A DNA stretch of 64,000 nucleotides from Halichondria panicea (Eukaryota > Porifera > Demospongiae > Suberitida > Halichondriidae), in NCBI RefSeq assembly GCF_963675165.1, contig NC_087383.1, forward strand, positions 4,866,979 through 4,930,978, in the 5' to 3' direction. The notes beneath the pieces are model-generated. The model was not told where the DNA came from. It did no database searches and saw nothing but the letters and a program-made list of their open reading frames with translations. Positions within the stretch are counted from its first letter, which is position 1. The number at the start of each line of letters is the position of its first letter. Of this stretch, positions 15,587 to 27,877 are shown one piece after another. Both the position numbers and the translations under genes were made by a program.

Positions 15587-18056
15587 ATGTTAAGAAGAAT
15601 CAAAGACATATACTTGTGTATTCTTGTGACCCTCATTGGTGAGATCTCATATGCTTTAATATGCATTTCAGTATCAAACTGTTAAAATGTGCTACAGGTT
15701 CCCAGTGTCTCCAGTTCAACGTGCTGAACAGTGGAAATGTGTATCAGTTTTCTTCTCCTGAAAACACTGGTGGTGATGGAGTATCGCTGGGTGCTGTGAC
15801 ATGTACTGAGAATGGTGGTGCTAGTCTTACTGGTTCTGTCACATACGCAATACTACAGCCAGTATCCGTACCATTTGTTCTTAATGGTATTTCTGGAATT
15901 CTTAGTCTTAAAACTGGAGAGATTTTGGACTACGAACAAACCCAACAGCATATATTTGACGTATCCTGTTCTTATGATTCTGATTCATCTATCAATGCAA
16001 CAGCTAGTGTCACGTTTTTAGTTGACCCTGTGAACGAGTTTAAACCTGTTTTTAGTGATGTCTCTCTTCAAGTTACTATCTCAGAACTAACCCCAATTGG
16101 CATGGTCTTAGTAGCAAGAGATTCTTCTGGTACTGCACAATACACTGTGAGTGATGGGGATAGCGGACCAGATGGAGAACTACGATTCTTACCAAGTTCA
16201 ACAAACCCACCTGAACTTGATCAAGATTTCAGTTTGAGTACGAATGGTACGCTAACTCTAAATCAAATAATCGAACTTGATACCGGAGTAACCGCAGTTA
16301 GACGTGTGACGTACCAAATAAGGGTTTGTGATGGTGACCGTGTGGAAACAGATTGCCCATCTTTAGATGTTGTATTACTTATCAGATCAGAAAATGACAA
16401 TCCTCCAATGTTTGAGCAAAACGAGTACACTGTTACCATATCTGAAGCATCCCCCATTGGCACTAGTTTGATCACTGTGGTGTGTACTGATGCTGACCGC
16501 AATGGTATAGGAGAAATAGGTGGAATTACCATTGAACAGCCCAATCCTGCTGTGTACATACCCGAATCTGATGACGGTAATGGAACAGTTACTGTCTTTC
16601 TTTCGGAGAGGTTTGACTATGAAAATGTTTCAGTTGCCAGTGCTACATTGGTATGTCGAGACACTGGATCTCTTATTGATATGGCGGTTCTAAACATCAA
16701 TGTTGAAGCTGTGAATGACATTCCACCACAGTTTTCTCAGCCTGAATACAAATTTCGCGTAAACAGATTGTCATTAACTGGTTACGAGATTGGACAAGTT
16801 GTGGCTACAGACGGTGATAAAGAATTTGGAAATGATATACTTTACAGGCTAATTGACAATGGATTGCGTAAGTTTATTCTCAAGAGTGATGGAACGCTTG
16901 TTTTGGACAGTTTTGCATTCTTAATTGAAGGATCCACGTTTGATTTGAGAGTGGAAGCAAGTGATGGTGTGTTCAACACTACTGTCGAGGTCTTTATAAC
17001 GATGACAGGCTTGCTTTCAATCCCTGAAATTGTAATTGTAGGTATCTCAGTTATACTGTTTTGCATCATTGTTATTCTTGTGTTTGTCTACTGTTGCCAT
17101 TCCAAGAGAAGGTGAGTATAGGAATTTAAATCGTGCAATAACTGTTATGTGTATATGCAACCAGTAATTGGCTTCTTCCAATGTAGATCAAAGATGGTAA
17201 GACTGGATAGGATGCCGACTAATAGCTCTTCCTTGCCCAACCCACCTAACATTGAGATGTCTAGTCAAAGATTGAACAGCCTCGATCGTGTTGGTTTAAC
17301 ACAAATAGAAACATTTAATGACAATCAACGATACATCAATCGTGAGCTACCTGAGAACTGGAAGGCATCCAACATAATCATTAACGAGCTTGGTCGTTCA
17401 ACTCTCCCAATCGCAAGCTCTCAGGGTGATGCAATTTACTCTGAGGTCAAACCGAAAATACAAGAATCAAACTACGTCCAACTTGGAAGTAGTCAGTTTG
17501 GAAGCACCTACTTTGGGTCAAGTGCGGTTGAAATTCCCATGGTGCCTGAAGCCATCCCAGAAGAGTACAGCGATATTGAGAGTATATATGACGATCCTTT
17601 TATAGATAGCATGGCAATTTCGTGTCCATCTCTTCCAAGCATGCACACAGCGTCAGCAAGCTGTTCCCAGAGGATGTACACCATCAACAAAGGTTGGTCA
17701 ATGAAATACCAGCATTTTTAACACACGCTATTATAATTGTAAATACCGTACCGTATAGAATGGGAAAGCATGTGATATACTGGTACATGGAAGTTCATCC
17801 CATGCAGTTTTAATTTTCGTGTTAAAAACTGCTTTGCCCTAAAAAAAATCCCGCGGTAACTGCTTTAACTGCAAGGTAGCAATGTGAATTTTATAACTTC
17901 TTCCACAGTAGAGAGAATAAACATGCAGATTCGTCACTTACTTCCAAGTGAGTTCCTTTTACACAATTTCTACCTACAGACCTAGATTGGGGCACTATCC
18001 CAGAGTCACAGCTGAAGAAGACCAGATCAGTTGCAGGAAAGATGAGGAGAATGTGA
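15587..18056 (+). CDS. Cadherin-repeat receptor B
   Basis: Tandem paralogue of A; 695 aa from five exons (15587-15638, 15698-17111, 17187-17692, 17909-17947, 17980-18056). The signal exon is nearly the same as in A. EC1, EC2 and the start of EC3 are highly similar to A and C, up to about 16505 (TDADRNG). After that EC3-EC4 diverge strongly (IGEIGGITIEQ, AVNDIPPQFSQ), so the protein is a mosaic. A transmembrane segment follows (IPEIVIVGISVILFCIIVIL). The cytoplasmic tail is unrelated to A's and carries several Tyr motifs: IYSEV, SNYVQL (ITIM consensus), EEYSDIESIY. The last two exons are short and hand-called from phase and AG/GT signals. Confidence 0.82.
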
Positions 18057-18830
18057 AAAACGTTGGCTAGAATGCATTAATAATATATACTTATAGCTCA
18101 GTACTAATAATTATTCAGTATTACTGACAGTAGGCCTATAACACTTGGGCACGAAAGTAGACAGTATATCATGTATATATTATAATTATATAATTGTAGT
18201 GAGTATGATCGGCAACAAATTTTACCGTGCACTCTTATTAACGATAGATTCATGTTATGAATTACTGAATAATTGCCAGGTGGTAAATTGGTAATTAGCC
18301 TCATTCACAGGCCTTCGAAAAAAGAAGTGCGGCCTGGGATCAACTAGATGGAGACAACACACACAATCCAATCATCCCTGTTTTATAGAGATCCCCCCCC
18401 CCCCGGCAATTACAAGGTTGTGTGAACGCAAAGAAATTAAATTTTAGGTCTAAGAGCTATTGAACATAGTGTTATGAGTGTCGAAAAAATGAACATGGAT
18501 TAGCAGTGCATAGAGCTAGAGATACTATAAATTTATAGTATCTATGAGCAGTGTCTGCTCGTACGCTCTATAGGCTTGGCGCATGTGCCACTTGTAGAGT
18601 ACATGCAGCCCCACCTATTTTATTTTGTAGCGACGAGCCCCGCCCACGTTTGTCTTGTAGTCTACGTGTGTCACAAACTAGAAAAGGTACTACATGTACT
18701 AGGTCCACGAAAGTCACAACTAGGTAAGCCTTTGCGAAGTGCTTAGCTAGCAACAAACTATAGCAGGATATTTTATGTAGTTTAAAAGCCTGACCTAGGC
18801 TTTCAAGTTTGTATACATCATTATCTATGC
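18057..18830. other. Intergenic between receptors B and C
   Basis: No exon recognised. It contains a C-homopolymer near 18391 and AT-rich sequence; the last part is the upstream region of gene C. Confidence 0.5.
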
Positions 18831-18840
18831 TATATAAAAG
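18831..18840 (+). promoter_or_regulatory. TATA-like box of receptor C
   Basis: TATATAAAAG lies 70 bp upstream of the gene C start codon (18910), a plausible distance for a TATA element plus a short 5' UTR. I did not see a comparable box in front of A or B, so C may be controlled differently. Confidence 0.5.
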
Positions 18841-18909
18841 TGGGTGTGGCTGGTTGTAGAGTGATCATTTTCGAATTTCACTACAGACTGCAGCAAGCAG
18901 GAGACTCCC

Positions 18910-21900
18910 ATGGATACTATGTCAACCCTATTCACCGGAGTGATACTCTTTTCAATGCTGCTAGGTAATTACAATGTAGACTATCGCATAAAATTAATGT
19001 CAGCACATATTATAGCTATCGGTTTGATTGCAGTATTAGGCCTCAGCACACTTTTCTGGCAAATAACTATGCATGTGCATGTACTCATTGTGGTAACAAT
19101 TATTTCTGTGTTGTTATAGCTAGGCTCACACTTAACATTTCATTATTGGAAAACACATTTTGAAAGTATGACCTCAGAATTAAATGAAGCATGCACTCGG
19201 CAAATAACTGGTAGCATCAATGCCTTCCTAGGATATCGATGAAGTTTCGTTGCCTCACTAAACAACTCTGCCGCAATGGACTGCATAAAGTACTTGCCAT
19301 TTACGCAAAAATCCTAGTGTTGGTTGTCGGACTATGATTATGAGTGTACAGTGGACACATTTATAATGGACGGCATAATCTTATTTTGGAAAATAACTTT
19401 TCGACTGTACTACGATGAGTATGCGCAAAGATATTGGCTTTTATATCACCGTTGGCCCTTCCTATAATCAGAATATCATATAATTATAGTAGCTACTTAT
19501 ATGCATGTGGCAGAGCTAATTTAGTAAGGCAAAAACCCTTAACGTAAGAAAATATTGATGCTACCAGTTATTGGCGTAGGGAGTGCATGCATCATTCTAA
19601 GGGCATATACTCTCAAAATTGTTTTACAATTTTAAAACTCACTAGCTATGAATTTCAAACCACATGCCAATTACATCATTGTTGTGTAGAGGCTGTTTAC
19701 TCTTTGTTACAGGATAATCATAATCATTGCTAATGTTGTGTCGCACACTTTGCAGGTTCCCAGTGTCTCCGGTTCAATGTGCAGAATTCTGGAAATGTGT
19801 ATCAGTTTTCTACTCCTGAAAACACTGGTGATAATGGAGAATCGCTTGGTGCTGTGACATGTACTGAGAATGGTGGTGCTAGTCTTACTGGTCCTGTCAC
19901 ATACACAATACTACAGCCAGTATCTGTACCATTTATTCTTAATGGTAATACTGGAATGCTTACTCTTAAAACTGGAGAGATTTTGGACTACGAACAAACC
20001 CAACAGTACATATTTGACGTATCCTGTTCTTATGATTCTGATTCATCTATCAGTGCAACAACTAGTGTCACGTTTTTAGTTGACCCTGTGAACGAGTTTA
20101 AACCTGTTTTCAGTGATGTCTCTCTTCAAGTTTCCGTCACAGAGCTAACCCCAATTGGCATGGTCTTAGTTGCAAGAGATTCTTCTGGTACTAGACACTA
20201 CACTGTGAGTGATGAGGATAGCGGACCAGATGGAGAACTACGATTCTTACCAAGTTCAGCAAACCCACCAGAACTTGATCAAGATTTCAGTTTGAGTACG
20301 AATGGTACGCTAACTCTAAATCAAATAATCGAACTTGATACCGGAGTAACCGCAGTTAGACGTGTGACGTACCAAATAAGGGTTTGTGATGGAAACCGTG
20401 TGGAAGCAGATTGCCCATCTTTAGATGTTGTATTACTTATTAGATCAGACAATGACAATCTTCCGATGTTTGAGCAAGACAAGTACACTGTTACCGTATC
20501 TGAGTCAGTCCCCATTGGTACTAGTTTGATTACTGTGGTGTGTACTGATGCTGACCGCAATGGTGTGGGAGAATTTAGTGAGTTTACCGTTGAACAGCCC
20601 AATGCCCCAGTACACATACTTATTAATGGATCTATATTTCTCAAAGACAGTCTTGATTTTGAGAATTCTTCTGTTGTGACTGTTACTTTAGTCTGCTTAG
20701 ATAGTGGTGGCTTTCAAGATAATGCAACATTGATGATCACCATAACACCAGAAAACGATGGTGTCCCCAGCTTCAGCAAAACTCTCTTTGAATGTAATGT
20801 TTGTCGACTAGCAATCATTAGCGAAGAAATTTGTGAAGTTCAAGCAATTGACACTGATAATGATGTAATCACTTACACATTATCTGGACCAGGTAGTGAA
20901 AACTGTCAGATCAGGCCAGACGGTGTGTTAGTATTAAATGATATAGTTTTTGTTGCCGAAGGATCTTTCTTTGACCTCACGGTCACTGCAAGCGATGGAC
21001 TATTTAATACCAGCACAAATGTGCGACTTGCTGTCGACTGTTTGCTGTCCATTCCCGAGATCATTATTGTAGCAGTTTGTGGTGTGGTCTTGATTTTAGT
21101 GGTGATCATTGTCACTGTGATATGCTGCTGCTGTTTCATTGGGTGCTACCGGTGGTAAGTGACATTGTGTGTTTATAAATAGACAGTAATCCTTTTATAG
21201 TTGCTGCATGTGGTTGAAAATGTGCTTTTTGTTATCAGTCTACCTGAGAAGAAAAAAAAGAGGACTGATAGCGCAGTGGAAATGATGGACCAACTGGACT
21301 ATTTTCACCCAGCTATGCTACCACCACCAAGCATGTATGATCATGGTAAGCCATTATTATTATGCATTGTAACAGTTCGTCGTTTTGTGTATGTCACTAA
21401 CAAAAATATTGTAACAGTTAGGCCGAGCAAAGTTAATGTTTGTACCTTATATACCAGGTTGTATGCTAGGCATAGAACATGGACTTTGCACATCCAGTCG
21501 CGTGACAAAATTTTGCGGTCAGCAATAAAATTCGAAGGCACATTAGGCTGCAGAGAAACTAACAATTGGCCTCGTATGAGACGGTTGATATAGTGGTGCC
21601 ATGGACTGTTAGACGTATACACTAGCTTATCTCAAGTAGGTGTTACATTTTACTATTTGCCTGAGTTGCAAGCACACAGTATCAGTTACACTTTACAGTT
21701 TACTATGAGATTCACACGCACACACACACACCATGTAGGTGGCCCTGTATACCAGATGGCACAGAACCCTCACCACATGGGTGATGAGTGGCACGGATCA
21801 CAAGACCTATTGACAGAAGAGGGTGAAGACGATATCCCTGACATTGCCCTAGGTTCAAACACTCCCTCCTCTCGCATCTATAATCCCAACACACTAAAAG

Positions 21901-21971
21901 AGATGGTGGACCTATTTCATGAGGGGGACAAGGTACTTGATGGGAAGAAGAAGAAGAAGGACAAAAAATAA
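18910..21971 (+). CDS. Cadherin-repeat receptor C with lysine-ended tail
   Basis: 597 aa from four exons (18910-18964, 19756-21154, 21239-21345, 21739-21971). The signal exon (MDTMSTLFTGVILFSMLLG) differs from that of A and B and is followed by an intron of about 790 bp. The ectodomain and transmembrane exon is almost the same as in A, including EC3-EC4, with small changes such as NFQIR to NCQIR. The tail is different again: basic KKKKR, then PPPSMYDHGGPVYQM, an acidic stretch (EEGEDDIPD) and a C-terminal KKKKKDKK. It has fewer Tyr motifs than A or B. So this gene combines a shared ectodomain with its own promoter, signal exon and tail. Confidence 0.85.
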
Positions 21972-22645
21972 CAGCACCGTAGAATATTTCTCTGCTTCTA
22001 TTGCATGTCAGCATATTGTACTGTATAGCCTTAGCCTTACCATGCATGCAATAGTTATACTTCTTTTTAGACAAGTTATGTTATGTACAATTTACTATAT
22101 TAATTTGTTTTTATGCCATGTTGATGAACCAGCCCCGCCCCTCTTTTGCAAGGTGGACTAGCCTTCCACTATTCATTCATGGTGTCAAGAGTACATGAAT
22201 ACATGCTACTCCTGATGTTGTTATTAAATAGAATTGGTGGAATCCTACACAGCCATTGGACCACTATTGTAGCATTTATACTACAATCAATAGCTGGCTG
22301 GACAGAGGTGTTTGCAGGAACTATAATTTTAGTCACTGGAAATATGAAAATCTATCTGCAGGCAATTCTATCAACTCTATTCATTGGTGAGTGAACTTGA
22401 CTATTCATGCATTCTAGATTTAGCTATAATGTCGCCCAAAACCTTCGATAATTATGGATTCACTTATAGGCTACGACAGTCTGTCTAAGCGAACCAAACA
22501 TGCTATGCACTAGGGCTTGGCAAAATTAATTATGCTAACATAATTTTTGGAATAATAAGGAGAATTCTAGAAACTAGCATAATTGAGCACTGAACTAACA
22601 TAATTTGACCCTTAGAGTCTGGATACCTAATTTCACTTGGTTCTA

Positions 22646-22814
22646 CAGTGGAACCGTACCCCTCTATATAAACAGACACCTTTGGGAAACTATGTTTTGG
22701 ACTTTATACAGAGGTGGCCTTTGTTGAGAGGTTGTTTTGACAAACTGTTCATTTGGGTGCCTGGCCGTTATAATTATAGCAACTGGCCTTTATTCGGAAG
22801 TAGAGGTTCCACTG
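22646..22814. mobile_element. Mariner-like MITE with CAGTGGAACC ends
   Basis: CAGTGGAACC at the left and GGTTCCACTG at the right are exact inverted repeats, each flanked outside by TA (22644-22645 and 22815-22816). TA target duplication and short terminal repeats are typical of Tc1/mariner-derived non-autonomous elements. No transposase is present. Confidence 0.8.
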
Positions 22815-23176
22815 TATCTTATAATGTAGTTAGACATCTATTACAATACATCTGTACTGTAAGCACTAGCCACTAGGTGGCAGACATGGAAGAGTATTTT
22901 CTCTTCTAAAACCTTTTGCAAAACTCAGCACCAGAGGATTATATTTCACCTGTTAATGCTACAATACAATTTTTTATCTTTTCAGAATGAGAGTGATGCA
23001 TGTCTGGAATAATGGGTACACCAAACTGGAATTATAGGCTCAAAAGAATAATAGGCACACAAAAAGCATAATAATTATTTGTCAAGGCCTACTATGCACT
23101 GCATGAGCATAGATACAGTTAGTAGAAGGTCACAATCGTGATGTGCACATGTTTCTTGTGTGATAAGGCAGGCAGT

Positions 23177-23307
23177 CAGAGGAGGTACGACAGGCGCGGT
23201 GCAGCTCAGGCAATTAACAATAATTATCCGCCCACGTCGTATGTTTTTGTTGAGAGTAATCAGAGGCTAATTACTTGAGCTGCACCGCGCCTGTCGGACC
23301 TCCTCTG
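23177..23307. mobile_element. Foldback MITE, CAGAGGAGG ends, 9-bp target duplication
   Basis: 131-bp element from CAGAGGAGG to CCTCCTCTG with arms of about 40 bp (GACAGGCGCGGTGCAGCT and its complement). It is flanked by the 9-bp direct repeat GCAGGCAGT (23168-23176 and 23308-23316). Long inverted arms with a 9-bp duplication resemble Mutator-type foldback elements. Relatives are at 51550-51702 and, degraded, at 27106-27232. Confidence 0.85.
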
Positions 23308-23488
23308 GCAGGCAGTCATGCCCTGCAAAAATTACATGTACATAGGTTCCATTTCTATTGCCTGCATTTTTCTAATAATGTTGACAAGCTCCTTTGGTGT
23401 AAGACTACATGGTATTTAGAATTGTATAACACCTCTTGAGAATTGTCTTAGACTAAACAACTGTCAAAAGCGCATACCACCCTGGTGC

Positions 23489-26400
23489 ATGAGTAATTCC
23501 GTACACACTGTCTGGCAATACGATATCATATTAAGGCATGTAAATACCTGTGATGCCAATGGGACGGGTCAGAGGCAATGGTCCATTATTGTAATTTTAT
23601 CAACGTGTTTTTTTCTTGTATATGTAAACAAAGGATGCACCTGGGGAGATGTACGATTCACTCGAGACACTTACTTGGCTTCTGTTAATGAGACAGCAGT
23701 AAACTCCCCTCGACCACTGCCAGGCTTTGTCACTGTGGCATGCACACATTCTTTAGACAACAGCACAAGCAATATTACGTATCAGCTCTTAAATAGCAAT
23801 AACACTTTCACTATTAACATGAACACTGGGGAGTTGACGGCAATATTGGACCTAGACTATGAAACTACTACTTTCTACCACATTCTCGTGCAATGCTGTA
23901 GTGAGTTGAATGTGACTTGGTCTGCTGAAGCACAACTAAACATCACTATTCTGCCTATAAATGAGTACAGACCAACTGTGTCTACTAAAACTGAGCAAAT
24001 ATCTATCCCTGAAGGAACACCTATTGGAACAGTGATAATTTCAACTATATCAGATGGTTTTGCAAGGACGTACAGTGCTTCAGATCTCGATGCTGGACCT
24101 CATGGAAATATTTACTATAGTATTGTGTTCACCACAGATAATAAAACGTTTGAATTCAACTCGACAGTTGGAGCACTTTACTTAGCGAGTGATTTTGATC
24201 TGGATGCTGACAGAATAACATTCAGGAGAGAGGTGATAGAAATAACAGCGTGTGATTCAGAGCCTCCCACACCTGATTGTCTAAACATTATTGTCACTGT
24301 GTTCCTCTCTACTGGAAATGATAATGCTCCAGTATTCATCTCATCGTTATTAAACGTCTCATTCCCAGAATCACTTGTTATCGGGACAACTATTGCCGTT
24401 GTTGAATGTATCGATGAGGATTTTTCTAGAGGGGTATTAGATGGGTATGAAATCATGTCTGTTTTCCCGTCCCAAACACCACAAGAAACGTTTACAGTTA
24501 CTGAATCTGGAAATATTACGATAGGTGAGACATTGGATTTTGAGTTAACAGATTTGTACGAAGTGCGAGTACGTTGTTTTGATTCTGACTTCGAGGATTT
24601 TGCTACTGTTCGAGTGAGCATCAGCGCAGTTAATGACAATACACCAAGGTTTGTTGAGTTGTCACTAAATGTGTCATTTCCTGAATCAGTTAGGCGTTTC
24701 ACAACAATTGCACAAGTTACCTGCAATGATGATGATGTGTTGATAGGGGAGTTATCAGGTTACGAAATAATATCACTCGATCCTCCACAAGCACCAAATG
24801 ATACTTTCTCCATCAACAGTACAGGGACAATCAAATTAGCTTTGTTTCTTGATTTTGAAATGGTACAAGTCTATGAGCTTGAAGTGAGATGCTTTGACTC
24901 TGGGACTCCAATAAAGGAAAGCGTTAGCGTTGTGACAGTTAATGTCATTCCTGTTAATGAACATTCACCGAAATTTCAAAATTCATCTTCAAAGAATGTG
25001 TCCGTCTTGGAATCTATAAATGTAACTACTGTTGTTGCACAAGTTGAGTGCTCAGATCGAGACCTTTCACAAGGTGCATTTGCGGGCTATGAATTGGTAT
25101 CAATCTCTCCACCTCAAACACCACAGGAAACATTTGTGATAAGCAGCACAGGGACCATTGTAGTAGGTTTGCCATTGGATTCGGAACTAATCGACTCATA
25201 CGAGCTACAAATTAGATGCTATGATTCGGGATATCCAGTGATGGAGGATTTCACTGCTGTTCGAGTGAGTCTAATTGATGTGAATGACAACAGCCCACAG
25301 TGCTCTCAGGTGCCTATCCACTACTTGCCCACAGGCACACATAGTCACAAACACATTTTAACCATAAACTGCACCGACGAGGATAACGGCCTGAACGGTA
25401 AATTAAGGTACACACTCGGCACTATCAGCCCTTTACTGAGTAGTGGATCTGTTGCAGTCAATCTACACACAGGTGAAAATACCTTCATTGGAACGATTAA
25501 TGAGAATGTGAATTACACAATAGTCATTCTAGTATCCGACCTTGGCACACCTTCACGCTCAACTAATGTGTCATTTGTAGTTAGTATTGTGGGTGTGGTT
25601 CCACCAATGACGCACTTATTCCCTCTGTGGGGAATTATTCTGATTGTAGAGGTAGGATTGTTGTTGGTATGCTGCTTGTTGATAGGCTTGATGTGCTGTT
25701 ACTATGGCAACTTCCTACGAAAAAGAGCCAAGCAGTACTTGATCAGGTAATCGAGTAAATAATACACCCATGCATGCATGCATGCCAATCGCTATGTATG
25801 CATGTATTGCATGATTTTACTTACATTTAATAGTTAGTGTCGTTCCCAGGCTGATTTTTCTCTAACGTTCTATTAGGGCCTGGGAATGAAGCTAACCATC
25901 TATACACATTAATTGCTTTAAATAATTTGTAGCGAGACAGTATCTGAGAATGCGACTGACGATTTTGGATTTGTAATAGCCCAATACCCTCTTGATAGTA
26001 AGTCGACCCACACACATCACATGCAACTATCTGAATCACCTATTTTTTCAATTCAGGAAAATCTCCTGATTTTCGAAGTGATCCTTCAATTGAGAGTGTG
26101 AGTAAATACATGTATGAAAGTGTGAGTAAATTTAGGCCAACTATCCGTAACACCGATATTTACAAAAATTAAACATGCACATGCATGCACAGAATATCAG
26201 CTACAAGGACTATGTACTTCAATTCAAGACTACATCCTTTAACAATGGCTCAGCCAGTCCAAAAACGCCTACCAGTGTTTCCTCTGTAACCTCTGAGGAA
26301 GAAAGTGAAGGACTCGTCTACACAACTTCCACGGAGTTTATCCTCAACCCAGCGACCACTGAACAAGAGCCGGCCCCGTCCTCTTGCGAAGATGAGCACA

Positions 26401-26507
26401 GCCCTCCTGAGGTGTCAATCACTGTTGAAACTGCTGTAGATGTTGGGATGGACCACAGTAGGGACATACTGATCCCTAGGGATGAAAACAATGGAGAAGA
26501 AATATAA
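23489..26507 (+). CDS. Cadherin-repeat receptor D
   Basis: 892 aa if the first in-frame ATG is used; exons 23489-25746, 25933-25997, 26057-26097, 26193-26507. The large exon encodes about six EC-like repeats with PVNEHSP, AVNDNTPRF and DVNDNSPQ linkers and repeated FPESxxxxTTIA and LDFE signatures. It is followed by a transmembrane helix (LWGIILIVEVGLLLVCCLLI) and KRAKQ. The tail is Ser/Thr/Glu-rich. A hydrophobic stretch (WSIIVILSTCFFLVYV) lies about 33 residues from the chosen start, so the true signal peptide may begin in an unseen upstream exon or the ATG may be non-canonical. It is divergent from A-C and belongs to the same receptor class. Confidence 0.8.
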
Positions 26508-26895
26508 TAGACTTAATTATACGTAGCCTTATCACTTCAAACTTACATGATTTTGATGCACATTGTAGCTGTTTACCCCCCCATATAACACTTTATAATT
26601 TGTTTGCATACTTCTATATAATCGTTCCATTGATTGTATGAATGTAATAACCAGTACACCATGAAACTCTATCTAAATGCATGCACACTGTATTACTTCA
26701 ACTGAACTCTAGCAATTAGTGCACGTAGAAATCACAGGAATAACTTGAATGAAGATTCCAAGGTTGTTGTTTTTCTGTGTATTATTATAATAAAATTATA
26801 TGTGTCTAAGCTGCTTGCCTATAATAACTAATAATATTATTACTGAACAATGGCAAGTAGATTTGTTCCACGGTTGCACACACAAACTACAACAG
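26508..26895. other. Convergent intergenic region, receptor D / NDUFA6
   Basis: 388 bp between two converging genes. It is AT-rich, with AATAAAATTATAT near 26789 as a candidate polyadenylation region. No gene or repeat recognised. Confidence 0.5.
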
Positions 26896-27725
26896 TTATG
26901 ATTGGTCTTCATAGAATTTGGTGAGAAAATCAGAGGGCTCAGTGCTAGCAGTCTGATTGAAGTACCTCAAGATGTGTGTCTTCTGCTTCCAAAGTTTAAT
27001 AGTTTCCTCCAGCTCCATTTTACCCTGCAGGGTTTAACCGACAGAGCATGACACGAATTTTACTTCATCCTACGACAGATATAAGGTTTTGTGTATAATT
27101 ATACACGGAGGAGGTCAGTACCTCAATTAGGCTAAAGTGGGGTAATTGGTCACATGCAACAATGACATTATTGTTGAATTTGCACATGACCAAGCATAAT
27201 CGAGGTACTCGTGTCGTGTCGTACCTCCTCTGAAGTTATCGATTAACTTTATAACAGTTCTCGCACAATCCATGCACAATCCATGCACAAGGTACACAAA
27301 TGATCTTTGATAACAGTTTGTCTACAAATTTCTCAAACAACGTGGGATGACTATAATTACCTTGATGACCAACATGTCGATAACCCTTGGGTCCCTCACA
27401 TGTGAATGCTTGTAAAACTCTTCTCTCAGTTTCTGTCTGGCTTCAATTGTGGATAAGTCCAGTAGGTACATCTTTATGGTGTGGGGAATCTGAGTGTAGT
27501 GTATAAGCTTTCAGTAAGCTAGTACATAATTAAATGGTAAGCTAATGCATTGCATACAATTGTACAAGCACATTTTTACTCAGTACAGCCTACGAGTACG
27601 ATAAGTACCTCCCTGTACCAGGCTCTGTAGAGGTTCAGCGCTCTTCTCCTGGCCTCAGGATAAGATGAAGATAAAATGGGCTTGGAAATAGCACGTAAAA
27701 CCTGAGGTATCTGAGCTGCTGCCAT
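26896..27725 (-). CDS. NDUFA6: Complex I accessory subunit NDUFA6 (LYR protein B14)
   Basis: NDUFA6 is a mitochondrial LYR-motif subunit of NADH:ubiquinone oxidoreductase that holds an acyl carrier protein on the matrix arm. Three exons (27725-27609, 27489-27361, 27024-26896) give 124 aa, matching the usual length of about 130. The LYRAWYRE motif closes exon 1. [14 protein letters not shown] and [18 protein letters not shown] are the conserved central blocks and FLTKFY is near the C-terminus. The phases fit. It lies 152 bp downstream of NDUFA13 on the same strand. A degraded foldback MITE sits in intron 2. Confidence 0.96.
27106..27232. mobile_element. Degraded GAGGAGGT foldback MITE in NDUFA6 intron 2
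   Basis: GGAGGAGGTCAGTACCTC at the left and TCGTACCTCCTCTG at the right are imperfect inverted ends of the same family as 23177-23307 and 51550-51702. No clear target duplication remains. Confidence 0.5.
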
Positions 27726-27877
27726 GTTTTTTTAGTAGTATAGTCAGTACGAAGATTAATTAATTAAGATCCCAAAAGGTTAAATATTCATAATTATGCG
27801 TAATGTTTCTAACACAGCAAGTGAGTGACAAACAAACACTAAAATCTAGGACAGAACAACACTAAAATTGTAATGGT

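Larger units (their letters stand above)
21972..23488. other. Intergenic between receptors C and D; two transposable elements
   Basis: No coding exon recognised. It contains a TA-flanked MITE (22646-22814) and a foldback element (23177-23307), listed separately. The rest is AT-rich. Confidence 0.55.
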
